In this document: one piece after another, positions 32,249 to 40,044 of the stretch
Layout of the letters: every line of letters starts with the position of its first letter
How positions within the stretch are numbered: position 1 is the first letter of the stretch
NCBI GenBank assembly: GCA_938002955.1
Contig: CALLAA010000110.1
Location: 1-47,777 of the forward strand
Reading direction: 5' to 3'
Source of the DNA: an uncultured Acidimicrobiales bacterium
Lineage (GTDB): Bacteria > Actinomycetota > Acidimicrobiia > Acidimicrobiales > SHLQ01
Length of the DNA: 47,777 bases
Program-made: the position numbers and the translations under genes
Notes under the pieces: generated by a model
What the model saw: the letters and a program-made list of their open reading frames with translations, nothing else
What the model was told of the DNA's origin: nothing
The model's database searches: none

Positions 32249-32908
32249 CTAGGCCGACTTGTCGGTGTTTCCGCCTTCGGCTGGTGATTCGCGTTGTTGG
32301 TAGTAGCCGAGGATCTGGAGTTCGGTTGCGAGGTCAACTTTGCGAAGTGGCACGGTTTCGGGAACGTGCAGCACGCTCGGCGCAAAACTCAGTATCGAGC
32401 GAACACCCGCCGCCACGAGTGCATCTGCCACGGCTTGGGCTGCTTCGGCTGGTGTTGCGATGATGCCGACGGCGATTGCGTGTTCATCGACGATGGCTGC
32501 GAGGTCATCGATATGTGAAATGGTGATGCCGTCGACGACTTCGCCGACTTTGGCGTCGGATGCATCGACCAACGCAACGATTGGGAAGCCGCGGCTGGAG
32601 AAGCCTCCGTAGTGCGCGAGCGCCTGTCCCAGATTTCCCATACCGACGATGACAACCGGTGTCTCAATATCGAGACCGAGCGCATCGCCGATCTGGCGAA
32701 GCAGGAACTTCACGTCATATCCGACGCCGCGAACCCCGTAGGTCCCGAGGTAGCTGAGGTCCTTGCGTACCTTTGCTGCATTGACGCCAGCGAGGTCGGC
32801 GAGTGCTGCCGAACTGACCATTTCGGCGCCGGTAGACGCGAGCTCTACGAGCGATCGTCGGTAGATCGGAAGACGCGCCACTGTTGCGTCTGGTATTTCG
32901 CGCGCCAT
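32249..32908 (-). CDS. rex: Redox-sensing transcriptional repressor Rex
   Basis: A 219-residue repressor that leaves DNA when NADH rises. An N-terminal winged helix (ARLPIYRRSLVELASTGAEM, then DLAGVNAAKVRKDLSYLGTY) is followed by a Rossmann domain with IVGMGNLGQALAHY at about 85-98 and a domain-swapping C-terminal helix. ATG 32908 gives the family N terminus MAREIPDATVARL. A longer frame exists but would run over the operator. The perfect Rex operator 24 bp upstream indicates autoregulation. In streptomycetes rex is directly followed by hemACD, while here a peptidase gene intervenes. Confidence 0.95.
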   Translation of the reverse strand: MAREIPDATVARLPIYRRSLVELASTGAEMVSSAALADLAGVNAAKVRKDLSYLGTYGVRGVGYDVKFLLRQIGDALGLDIETPVVIVGMGNLGQALAHYGGFSSRGFPIVALVDASDAKVGEVVDGITISHIDDLAAIVDEHAIAVGIIATPAEAAQAVADALVAAGVRSILSFAPSVLHVPETVPLRKVDLATELQILGYYQQRESPAEGGNTDKSA

Positions 32909-32928
32909 GTCCACAGGCCCCACGGTAC

Positions 32929-32952
32929 CGCTTGTGCACCGGCGCACAAGCG
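32929..32952. promoter_or_regulatory. Rex operator (ROP site)
   Basis: The core TTGTGCACCGGCGCACAA (32932-32949) matches the Rex consensus TTGTG-N8-CACAA, and symmetry extends to 9-bp arms (CGCTTGTGC / GCACAAGCG). It lies 24 bp upstream of the rex start and 109 bp upstream of the divergent CAP-protein gene, so it probably controls rex and may influence that gene too. Confidence 0.8.
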
Positions 32953-33057
32953 CATCACCAGAACCCCTCACTGCGAGACCTTGATATCACTCTCTGTGGT
33001 GAGATGGTTCGTTTGTCCCACTTAAGGTTGGGGTGTTTGCCATCCGAAGCTTCATTT

Positions 33058-33849
33058 GTGACTACTACTCCCGACGTTTCGCTGCGGCTTCGCCTGGCAC
33101 ATCGCCTCACCGGCATGCTCGCCGTGTGGGTTCTCGTGCTGGCCGTACTCTCCCCTGCACCTGCAGGTGCGTCCGCTTCTGAGGAAGCCGCGTTTATCAA
33201 CCAGGTAAACGCCGCCCGAGCACAGGTGGGCTTGCCGGCACTGCTTCCAGATGTACAACTCACCAACCTCGCCCGAGGCTGGGCTGGTTCGATGCGCGAC
33301 GGTGCCTGCGGCGCAGATAACTACATCTGCCATGCAAGCCCGATCAGCGCAGGCGTCACGCATCCTTGGGCGAAGCTCGGCGAGAACGTCGGCACCGGAC
33401 CCGATGTTGGTTCGGTTATGTCCGCCTTCATTGCGTCACCGGGCCACTACGCGAACATCGTCGATCCCGAGTTCACGCACATCGGCGTCGGTGTGGTGTG
33501 GGACGGCAACCGAATGTTCACCACACATCGGTTCATGAAGCTGCAGGGCGCGTCGCCAACAACGACCGCAGCGCCGACGACGACAACTGCTGCGCCAACG
33601 ACGACGCAGGCGCCGGCAACGACGGCAAGCCCAGCGACCACGTCGGCCCCATCGGCCACCCCAACGACGGCAGCGCCGGACACGGACACGACGAACGACG
33701 GCGGTTCTCCAGATCGGTCATCGACTGCGAATGAGGAACCAGCGGACGAGCGGGCCCTTGGGGTTCCCGCTCGAACTCGACAACCAGTGGCGGTTCTTGA
33801 GGAACGGGCAAGCGTGCTGATCGACGCACTCTTGATCACCGGCCCATAA
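33058..33849 (+). CDS. Secreted CAP/SCP-domain protein with Thr/Pro-rich tail
   Basis: A 263-residue exported protein. Signal peptide about 1-40 (LTGMLAVWVLVLAVLS...AGASA). The CAP domain (about 42-165) begins EEAAFINQVNAARAQVGLPA and contains GENVG, SPGHYANIVDPEFTHIGVGV, which are the bacterial SCP/YkwD signatures with the His of the CAP cavity. A long TTTAAPTTTTAAPTT-type linker follows, then a polar C-terminal part. Bacterial CAP proteins are found on or near the cell wall, but their activity is mostly unknown. GTG 33058 is chosen because it yields a clean signal peptide. Confidence 0.87.
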   Translation: MTTTPDVSLRLRLAHRLTGMLAVWVLVLAVLSPAPAGASASEEAAFINQVNAARAQVGLPALLPDVQLTNLARGWAGSMRDGACGADNYICHASPISAGVTHPWAKLGENVGTGPDVGSVMSAFIASPGHYANIVDPEFTHIGVGVVWDGNRMFTTHRFMKLQGASPTTTAAPTTTTAAPTTTQAPATTASPATTSAPSATPTTAAPDTDTTNDGGSPDRSSTANEEPADERALGVPARTRQPVAVLEERASVLIDALLITGP

Positions 33850-33862
33850 CGCCGGTCAGCGG

Positions 33863-33952
33863 CTAATTCGCAAGGAAGACGAATTGGGTCACCGCTGCGC
33901 CCAAGATGACGAGCAGCAGCAAGACGATGGTGAGCGTGACCATTGGTCGCAT
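33863..33952 (-). CDS. 29-residue single-helix membrane peptide
   Basis: MRPMVTLTIVLL...VTQFVFLAN is almost entirely one hydrophobic helix. Its ATG (33952) lies 1 nt after the SAM hydrolase stop codon on the same strand, so it would be translated by re-initiation. It does not resemble a known family. It could be an unannotated small membrane protein or a chance frame, but the consistently hydrophobic composition and the tight coupling favour a gene. Confidence 0.5.
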   Translation of the reverse strand: MRPMVTLTIVLLLLVILGAAVTQFVFLAN

Positions 33953-33953
33953 G

Positions 33954-34802
33954 TCAGCTCCCTCGGCCAAGCGTGACTGGCGTGGACGTGCCTTGGGGGC
34001 CATCCAACTTCTCGATGCGAAGTTCTTCGCTTGCGCCAACACCGAGGTACTCGGCGGCCGATCCACCGTTCACGGCGAGCGACATCAGGCCCGAAGAGTC
34101 GAGGATCGCCCCGACCTCGCCGGTCTGAAGCGATCGGTAGGCAGGCCGAACAGCGATGGTCTCGCGGCGATCCTTGATGACGAGGGAGAACGGGTCGCCC
34201 CAGTCGGCCAGGTCGTCGGGTCCGATGTTGAGTTGCACGTTCCCGAAGTGATCAACCCACAGCACCTCGACAACCAGCCCGCCGTCTTCAATGTCGATGA
34301 CGGGAAGCAACCCTGGAATGAGCGATGTCGGTTCGATTGCGGGGCCGAGGTCGGCGAGGTCGACACCCATCGACAGGTGAGCGGCGGCTGGAGCAAAGAC
34401 GTCGCGACCATCGAAGGTGCTTCCGAGCCGTGGTAGTTGGTAGTCGGGATTTGCAAGCTCAACAGCTCGGGTCGCGCCGCCAACGAGGGCGACCGCCGAG
34501 GCGAGAACGCCGTTGTCTGGGCCGACCAGCACCGATATTCCGTCGCCGACTTCGACGGCAACAGCTCGTCGCTCGGTCCCGACGCCAGGATCGACCACGG
34601 CGAGCACGACGCCCGGGCACAGGTATTGGGCCGACCGGGCGAGGGCGAGCGCCCCGGCTCGAACATCGTGGGCGGCGATGCCGTGGGTGATGTCGATGAC
34701 CGCAGCCTCTGGTGCGATCGATCGGATAACGGAGTGAACAACGCCGACGAATTCGTCTTGGTGGCCAAAGTCCGAGAGAAACGAGATGGTGTCATAACGC
34801 AC
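33954..34802 (-). CDS. SAM hydrolase / SAM hydroxide adenosyltransferase (DUF62 family)
   Basis: A 282-residue enzyme that splits S-adenosylmethionine into adenosine and methionine using water. The start ISFLSDFGHQDEFVGVVHSVI, then DITHGIAAHDVRAGA, VVDPGVGTERRAVAVE, LVGPDNGVL and FDGRDVFAPAAAHLS, contains the conserved Asp-His-Arg set of the family. The C-terminal beta domain has VDHFGNVQLNI. It should help remove excess SAM. It is downstream of the BldC-like gene but separated from it by a terminator. Confidence 0.92.
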   Translation of the reverse strand: MRYDTISFLSDFGHQDEFVGVVHSVIRSIAPEAAVIDITHGIAAHDVRAGALALARSAQYLCPGVVLAVVDPGVGTERRAVAVEVGDGISVLVGPDNGVLASAVALVGGATRAVELANPDYQLPRLGSTFDGRDVFAPAAAHLSMGVDLADLGPAIEPTSLIPGLLPVIDIEDGGLVVEVLWVDHFGNVQLNIGPDDLADWGDPFSLVIKDRRETIAVRPAYRSLQTGEVGAILDSSGLMSLAVNGGSAAEYLGVGASEELRIEKLDGPQGTSTPVTLGRGS

Positions 34803-34838
34803 GACGTCAGGCTACGGCCGCGCGACGAAGAAAAGAAA

Positions 34839-34867
34839 GAAGGCCGGACCCTCGGGGCCCGACCTTC
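34839..34867 (-). terminator. Rho-independent terminator after the BldC-like gene
   Basis: GAAGGCCGGACCC pairs with GGGCCCGACCTTC (13 bp, two G-U type pairs) and is followed on the minus strand by TTTCTTTTCTTC. It is oriented to stop transcription from the HTH gene before the SAM hydrolase gene. Confidence 0.8.
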
Positions 34868-34904
34868 AAATACAAACAGGCGCCATCGTTAGCGCACTCG
34901 CAAC

Positions 34905-35099
34905 CTAACCAGCCTCGGTATAACGATCTCCGAGGTAGCGGTCGACATCGTCTGGGCGCAGGCGGTAGGACCGCCCGACCCGAATGGCAGAAAGCTCTCC
35001 TGCCTTGATGAGTCGATACACCGTCATGGTGCTCACTCGCATTAGTTGTGCCACTTCTGCGACTGTCATGAAGTGTCGACGTTCGTCGAGTTGGCTCAC
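34905..35099 (-). CDS. BldC-like small helix-turn-helix DNA-binding protein
   Basis: A 64-residue protein made of one MerR/excisionase-type winged helix: MTVAEVAQLMRVSTMTVYRL, then IKAGELSAIRVGRSYRLRPD. It resembles actinobacterial BldC and mycobacterial Rv0500A, which also sit next to proC. BldC binds direct repeats head to tail and controls development and growth genes. GTG 35099 is preceded by a purine-rich GGAGAAGGGG but at a long distance. ATG 35069 would give a 54-residue protein. The upstream region carries repeated sequences that could be its own sites. Confidence 0.85.
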   Translation of the reverse strand: MSQLDERRHFMTVAEVAQLMRVSTMTVYRLIKAGELSAIRVGRSYRLRPDDVDRYLGDRYTEAG

Positions 35100-35182
35100 G
35101 TTGGTTGGCCCCTTCTCCGCTTGCGAACCTGAACTTATTCGTTCGTGAGCGGAACGCAAATGCGGAACGAAAAAAGTCTGCA

Positions 35183-35211
35183 GTTCGCGCACTGGGCGCG
35201 AATGTTCGCGC
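35183..35211. promoter_or_regulatory. Repeated GTTCGCGC elements upstream of the BldC-like gene
   Basis: GTTCGCGC occurs at 35183-35190 and 35204-35211, a 21-bp (two helical turns) distance. The second copy also forms a perfect palindrome, GCGCGAA-TG-TTCGCGC (35196-35211). A little nearer the gene, GCGGAACG is repeated with a 13-bp period (at about 35149-35169). This looks like an operator region, perhaps autoregulatory. Confidence 0.5.
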
Positions 35212-35259
35212 GTAGAGACATGGTTTTCGAGCAAATTTCCAGGGCGAGGAGACGATCTG

Positions 35260-36045
35260 CTAGGAGGCGCCGAGCTCGATCGAGCGAGCGACTGCAGCTC
35301 CCACAACCGACTCGACCAAACCCAAGAAGTCGGCATCGGCAAACACGGCCAACCCTGCCGCCGTGGTGCCCCCCGGCGACGTGACGTTCTGACGCAGGAT
35401 CGCTGGGTCCTCGCCGGATTCGCTCAGCAACGTGGCGGCCCCGAGAAGCGTTTGGCGCGCCAACGCGTCGGCGATATCGGGGGTCAGTCCGTGGGCGATG
35501 CCAGCAGCGATGAGGCCTTCGGCGAGATGGAACACGTAGGCGGGCCCGCTGCCACTGACACCGGTGACAGCGTCAAGGTCTGATTCGGCAACCCGAACCA
35601 CCATGCCGACGGCACCGAGGATCGATTCGGCCCACTCCATGTCTGCGTCGGTGGTAAGCGCTCCGCCAGCGATAGCCGAGGCTCCTTGACCCACGAGCGC
35701 TGGCGTGTTCGGCATGCAGCGAACGACGCGAGCGTTGGGGGCTGCGGCCTCCATGTTCGGAATCGTCACCCCGGCAGCGACCGACAGCAGCCGGGATGCT
35801 CCGGCCAATCCCAGAGCGGAAGCGACCTCGAGAACGTATTGCGGCTTAACCGCAATGAGTGCGTCCACACCATCGTGGACGGTATCGCCGACGGTTAGAC
35901 CCGGATAGGTCGCGGCGAGTTCACCTCGTCGGTCGTCGTTGAGTTCAACGACAGCGACCTCCGATGCTGCGGCCCAACCACTGGACAAGACGCCGCCGAG
36001 CAGCGCCTCCCCCATCTTTCCTCCACCAACGATTTGAAGCTTCAT
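35260..36045 (-). CDS. proC: Pyrroline-5-carboxylate reductase
   Basis: A 261-residue enzyme for the last step of proline synthesis. The dinucleotide motif is IVGGGKMGEALLGG. Further signatures are AVKPQYVLEVAS, MPNTPALVGQGASAI and the C-terminal block VTGVSGSGPAYVFHLAEGL...TSPGGTTAAGL. Length is slightly short but complete. It lies upstream of the BldC-like gene (160 bp), a neighbourhood also found in mycobacteria. Confidence 0.95.
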   Translation of the reverse strand: MKLQIVGGGKMGEALLGGVLSSGWAAASEVAVVELNDDRRGELAATYPGLTVGDTVHDGVDALIAVKPQYVLEVASALGLAGASRLLSVAAGVTIPNMEAAAPNARVVRCMPNTPALVGQGASAIAGGALTTDADMEWAESILGAVGMVVRVAESDLDAVTGVSGSGPAYVFHLAEGLIAAGIAHGLTPDIADALARQTLLGAATLLSESGEDPAILRQNVTSPGGTTAAGLAVFADADFLGLVESVVGAAVARSIELGAS

Positions 36046-36132
36046 GGACCGATCATATGCCCAGATACCGAACGGCGAAGCCTGCGGGGCGGCCGAGTTG
36101 CTTTTCGATGCATTTCATGTATTCTAGGTAAT

Positions 36133-36147
36133 TAACAGGACCTGTTA
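36133..36147. repeat. 7-bp inverted repeat upstream of proC
   Basis: TAACAGG-A-CCTGTTA lies in an AT-rich stretch 88 bp before proC and 38 bp after the ybjN-like stop. It is a possible operator or part of the proC promoter. Minus-strand TAGAAT just downstream (near 36123-36128) is -10-like. Confidence 0.4.
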
Positions 36148-36184
36148 GATGGCCTTCGGGGAAGTTGGCCATCAGCAGGTCTTG

Positions 36185-36667
36185 TCACTTTTTGTCCGCA
36201 TCATCTGCAAAACGCGATGCAAACCCAATCTTGAGTGCAGGTCGGAAGCAGAGCTCGACGGCCGCATACACCGAGCCGAGAATCCGATCGAGGGCGGCAT
36301 GGGACACCTCCATCAGGTCGATTCGGCCCTTCAAGAAGATTGCGTGCTCTTCGCCGATCGTGAACGCCAAGTCACGAAACGAATCGTTGCGCACGAGCAG
36401 CTGCTCATAGAAGGCCCCATGGTTCTCCTCGGGAGCGGGCATCACATACGTCTCATAGGCAAGGGTTCGTTGTCCAAGGTCGAACCAGACCGAGTACACG
36501 TCTTTGGCCTCACCGTTGACCCGAACAAACCATCGGTCCTTTGGAGACTCGACGTCTTCGACGACAGCGGCGACAACCGGATTCTCTTCGAGGCCGTCAA
36601 GCCAGGTCGTCAGCGTGGTGATCGCAGTTGCTCGTTCCTCTGCGGTTGGCGGTGCAAACTCGTCCAT
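36185..36667 (-). CDS. YbjN domain protein
   Basis: A 160-residue alpha/beta protein of the YbjN family, related in fold to type III secretion chaperones. Segments include WFVRVNGEAKDVYSVWFDLG, LAYETYVMPAPEENHGAFYE and LKGRIDLMEVSHAALDRILG. The biochemical role is not known. It lies 12 nt downstream of mshA, the same order as mshA and its YbjN-type neighbour in mycobacteria, so it belongs to that operon. Confidence 0.88.
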   Translation of the reverse strand: MDEFAPPTAEERATAITTLTTWLDGLEENPVVAAVVEDVESPKDRWFVRVNGEAKDVYSVWFDLGQRTLAYETYVMPAPEENHGAFYEQLLVRNDSFRDLAFTIGEEHAIFLKGRIDLMEVSHAALDRILGSVYAAVELCFRPALKIGFASRFADDADKK

Positions 36668-36679
36668 GCCGAGAGGCTA

Positions 36680-37888
36680 CTAACACTCGACGAGCGCGTT
36701 GGCCTCAACAAGATCGATGTACATGCGTCGCAGCCGACCAGCGAGGCCAGACCAGGGATAGCGGCTTGCCGTCACCGCCGCCGCGGCGCCGAGCGCAGTT
36801 GCGTGCTCGCGGTCGCCCAGAATCTTGTTGATCGCGGCGGCGTAATCGGCGGGTTCGCGATCGTCGATGAGATAGCCGGTGACCCCATCCTGCACGAGCG
36901 TCCGGAGGCCTCCGACCGCTGCAGCTACGACGGGCACCCCACACGAGGCTGCTTCGAGTGCCACCAGGCCGAACGATTCGGACCGGCTGGGCATCACCAG
37001 CACGTCGGCTGCTCGGTAGTACGTCGACAGCGCATAGTGCGGTTGTGGCTCGACGAAGATCACGCGGTCACGAAGGTCAAGGTCGTCGATCATGGTCATG
37101 ATCCGGGCGACCTCGAGGTCGCCTTCTTGGCCGCTGGCGCCGCCCACGATCATCAGCGTGGCCGTTTGGTCGTCGAGTTGGGCAAGCGCCTGCACGGCGA
37201 TGTCGACGCCCTTCAACGGCTGAATCCGTCCGACGAATAGGGCGAGTGGACCGCCGTCATACCCGATTGCTTCGCGAGCACCCGCGGAGTTACCAGGAGC
37301 GAAGAACGCTCGGTCGACACCCGGTGCCACGATCTCGACGCGATCGGGGTGTGCGTTGTACAGCTCGATGAGTTGTCGACGCTCTTCTTCGGCGTTGGCG
37401 ACGAGCACGTCGGAACACGCCACGACCTTGGCCTCGGCCTCGATTCGTTCGCCGGGTTCGTGATCACCCATTTCGGCCTTCACCCGGGCAAGGGTGTGGA
37501 AGGTGGTGACGAGCGGCAATTCGAGTGGGTGTTTGAGACGGTGTCCGACAACGCCCGAGAGCCAATAGTTCGCGTGCAGTACATCGACCGGGTTGTCGAG
37601 CAGCCAGGCCTGCAACCACTCGGTGAACTCGTCGACGATGCCGGGCAGTTCTTCCTTGGACAGGTCGCACGGCCCGGCGGGCACGTGAATCACCCGAAAG
37701 CCGGGTTCGACCTCCACGATTGGCTCGAGTTCCTCGGCCCAGCGACGGACGAACACGTCGCAGGCCACACCGGCCTGGGTGAGCGATGAGACGAACTCTC
37801 GTATGTAGACGTTCATTCCGCCACTGTCACCAGAGCCCGCTTGCGTCAGCGGGGAGGTGTGTAGCGAGATGACGCCGGCCCGAAGCAC
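36680..37888 (-). CDS. mshA: D-inositol-3-phosphate glycosyltransferase (mycothiol synthesis)
   Basis: A 402-residue GT4 enzyme that joins GlcNAc to inositol phosphate, the first step toward mycothiol. The N terminus carries the MshA signature SLHTSPLTQAGSGDSGGMNV, then HANYWLSGVVG, FHTLARVKAE, FVGRIQPLKGVDIAVQAL and the donor site SRSESFGLVALEAASCGVPV. GTG 37888 is chosen because it directly precedes the conserved start, and its G is shared with the rlmB TAG. It implies that the organism uses mycothiol as its main thiol. Confidence 0.95.
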   Translation of the reverse strand: MLRAGVISLHTSPLTQAGSGDSGGMNVYIREFVSSLTQAGVACDVFVRRWAEELEPIVEVEPGFRVIHVPAGPCDLSKEELPGIVDEFTEWLQAWLLDNPVDVLHANYWLSGVVGHRLKHPLELPLVTTFHTLARVKAEMGDHEPGERIEAEAKVVACSDVLVANAEEERRQLIELYNAHPDRVEIVAPGVDRAFFAPGNSAGAREAIGYDGGPLALFVGRIQPLKGVDIAVQALAQLDDQTATLMIVGGASGQEGDLEVARIMTMIDDLDLRDRVIFVEPQPHYALSTYYRAADVLVMPSRSESFGLVALEAASCGVPVVAAAVGGLRTLVQDGVTGYLIDDREPADYAAAINKILGDREHATALGAAAAVTASRYPWSGLAGRLRRMYIDLVEANALVEC

Positions 37889-38820
37889 TAGGCCTGGCCC
37901 AACCCAAGGCGTCGACGAGCGACGTCGAACATGGCCACCGTGGCGGCGGCCGATACGTTCAGCGAGGCGACCGCACCCTGCATCGGGATCGAGACGAGTT
38001 CGTCGCACCGCTCCCTGGTCAGCCGCGAGAGGCCGGGGCCCTCAGCGCCGAGGACCAGACACATTGGCTGGTCGGCGAGATCGAGATCGAAGATGGAACG
38101 GGTGCCGCCCTCGTCGAGGCCAATGACCCACACGTTGTGCTTTTGCAGGGTCTGAATCGCAGCGGGAACGCCGGGCACATTCGCGATCGGTACATGTTCG
38201 ATCGCACCAGCTGCGGTCTTTGCAACGGTTGCCGAGATCCGAGCTGAACGGTGCCGAGGCAGGATGAGCCCGGTGACACCGGCGGCGTCGGCCGAACGGA
38301 AGATCGCCCCGAGATTGTGGGGGTCGGTCAACCCATCGACCATGATCAGAAACGGGTTCGGCCCGTCCACCATGTCCTCGATATCGACCGTCGGCAGGGG
38401 CTCTGCTTCGGCGAGCACACCTTGGGCGCTCTCGGTGTCGGAGAGTGCGTCGAAGGCTCCTCGTCCGACCTCGCGAATGTTGATCCGTTGGTCGCTCGCG
38501 AGCATCTCGATGTCTTCGAGGATCGGCGCGGGGTCGAGTCCGCTTTGCATGACGATCTCGCGGACCTTGCGCTTGTCGGCGAGCAGCAGTTCGCGAACCG
38601 CCTGACGTCCTTCGATTCGATCACCGCCTGGACCCTTGTGCCGTCGCCCTTCGCCGGCCGACCCAGCCGGGCCCTCCTCGCGTCCGAGCGGCGTTGTGCC
38701 TCGTTGCCCTGGCTTGCGGTTCTGGCGTTGCGGTCCGCGTTGAGGCTTACCGCCGCGACGAGGTTGTCCCGATGGCCCGCCGCTGCTTCGGCGGCCGCCT
38801 TGGTTGCGTCCCTTCGCCAT
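37888..38820 (-). CDS. rlmB: 23S rRNA (guanosine-2'-O)-methyltransferase RlmB / TrmH family
   Basis: A 310-residue SPOUT methyltransferase. The first 65 residues are a basic Gly/Arg/Gln-rich tail common in actinobacterial RlmB. The substrate-binding domain (about 68-140) begins IEGRQAVRELLLADK. The knotted catalytic domain follows, with VDGLTDPHNLGAIFRSADAAG (Asn-Leu-Gly, Arg), LVLGAEGPGLSRL and IPMQGAVASLNVSAAATVAMF, all motifs of TrmH-type 2'-O-methyltransferases. The target is probably G2251-like in 23S rRNA, by family. It overlaps mshA by 1 nt. Confidence 0.93.
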   Translation of the reverse strand: MAKGRNQGGRRSSGGPSGQPRRGGKPQRGPQRQNRKPGQRGTTPLGREEGPAGSAGEGRRHKGPGGDRIEGRQAVRELLLADKRKVREIVMQSGLDPAPILEDIEMLASDQRINIREVGRGAFDALSDTESAQGVLAEAEPLPTVDIEDMVDGPNPFLIMVDGLTDPHNLGAIFRSADAAGVTGLILPRHRSARISATVAKTAAGAIEHVPIANVPGVPAAIQTLQKHNVWVIGLDEGGTRSIFDLDLADQPMCLVLGAEGPGLSRLTRERCDELVSIPMQGAVASLNVSAAATVAMFDVARRRLGLGQA

Positions 38821-38829
38821 CGAGGATGA

Positions 38830-39927
38830 CTACGAACCGAGCCGCACCGACCAGGTTCCCGAGTTCGAGAGAACCTGCACGACGGTGATGCCGGATTGGG
38901 CGGTCGATGTGGCGGTGAACGGTGGTGTTGATCCACCGGCGAAGCGAACTTCGTTGATCATGAGGTCGCGACCGCGGGTTGGCGAAACGCCGATCACGGC
39001 GAAGTTTCCGTAGCCGTCCCAGGTGGCGGTGCTTTCGGTGAAGTTCTTGACCTGGTTCGACACACGGTAGACCTCGTTTCCGACGCCTCGGGTCGCTGCA
39101 CGCTTCAGCGGAAGGCCGGTGCGGTTCACGAACGAGATCGACCAGACGCCGCCGCCGCTGTCTACCTCGATCGCCGCGGGCTTGCCGCGGAACATGAACG
39201 CGCCGCCGTAGGTATCGCCGACGCCCGAGTACGTGGCGATCGTGTTGCCCTGGGCGTCAAAGGCGCGAATTCCGAGAGCATCGAACGAACCTGCGCCGTT
39301 GAGATCGACTCGAGCAACGTAGTAGTCGTCGCAGCGGGTGCGCGACCCGGCAAAGCAGTAGCGGGCTACCGAGAACGTGTCCGGAATCGTGGGACGAGCA
39401 ACAGCGTCGCCGACGCCGGCGACGGTCGTCGAGTTGCCCGCCTCGCAACTGGTGATCTGGGTGTCGATGTTTTGGACCGTGCACGTGTCGGCACCGAGGT
39501 TGCCCGCAATGCGATCGGCGCCTTGTTCGCCGGTGATGCGATCGCGTCCGGACTTGCCGCTGATGTAGTCGTCCCCGCGGCCACCGCGAAGGTCGTCGTG
39601 GCCGTCGCCGCCGATAATGCGGTCGTTGCCGTAGCCGCCGATGATCAGGTCGGCGCCGGGGCCGCCCTGGATGTAGTCGTTGCCGGCGTTACCGCAAATG
39701 ACGTCGTTTCCGGCTGCTCCAAAGATCTGGTCGTTGCCGCCGTTACCGACAATGACGTCCTTGCGAGGTGTTCCCCGGAGGACATCGTCACCCGTGGTGC
39801 CAACGATCGTCGCTTGCTGACCAGCGCAGGTAGCGACGGTTTGTGCGTTCGCTGTTGGGCTGAGGAACACCGCGGCCAATGACAGGGTCAGGGTTGCGAG
39901 GAGCACCGCTTTGATTCGAGTAAGCAT
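38830..39927 (-). CDS. Secreted RTX-type calcium-binding repeat protein
   Basis: A 365-residue exported protein. The signal peptide is about 1-29 (KAVLLATLTLSLAAVFL...TANA). Residues about 42-155 are a run of hemolysin-type nonapeptides (GNGGNDQIF, GNAGNDYIQ, GGYGNDRII, GGRGDDYIS), which fold into a calcium-loaded parallel beta roll. The remaining 200 residues form an unknown beta-rich domain with CFAGSRTRCDDYYVARVDLN. Unlike classical RTX toxins it has a Sec signal, and the repeats are N-terminal. It lies 9 nt before rlmB on the same strand, an odd neighbour for rlmB-mshA-ybjN. Confidence 0.85.
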   Translation of the reverse strand: MLTRIKAVLLATLTLSLAAVFLSPTANAQTVATCAGQQATIVGTTGDDVLRGTPRKDVIVGNGGNDQIFGAAGNDVICGNAGNDYIQGGPGADLIIGGYGNDRIIGGDGHDDLRGGRGDDYISGKSGRDRITGEQGADRIAGNLGADTCTVQNIDTQITSCEAGNSTTVAGVGDAVARPTIPDTFSVARYCFAGSRTRCDDYYVARVDLNGAGSFDALGIRAFDAQGNTIATYSGVGDTYGGAFMFRGKPAAIEVDSGGGVWSISFVNRTGLPLKRAATRGVGNEVYRVSNQVKNFTESTATWDGYGNFAVIGVSPTRGRDLMINEVRFAGGSTPPFTATSTAQSGITVVQVLSNSGTWSVRLGS

Positions 39928-40044
39928 GGGTACCTTTCAGCGCCTCGATATCTAGTCCGCCGTTGAGACAGCTAGACGCTAGCGAGCGCCGACGAACTCC
40001 GACAAGGCGCAGTGACGGACCACTCACGGTCGGTGGTCACACCG

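Noticed and set aside
32995-33057. Possible c-di-AMP (ydaO-type) riboswitch in front of the CAP-domain gene
   Set aside because: Such switches often precede cell-wall genes in actinobacteria, but the conserved core sequences and the required length are not present.
36149-37240. A 363-codon plus-strand frame over ybjN and mshA
   Set aside because: It is antisense to two well-recognised genes and shows no domain; its length reflects high G+C content.
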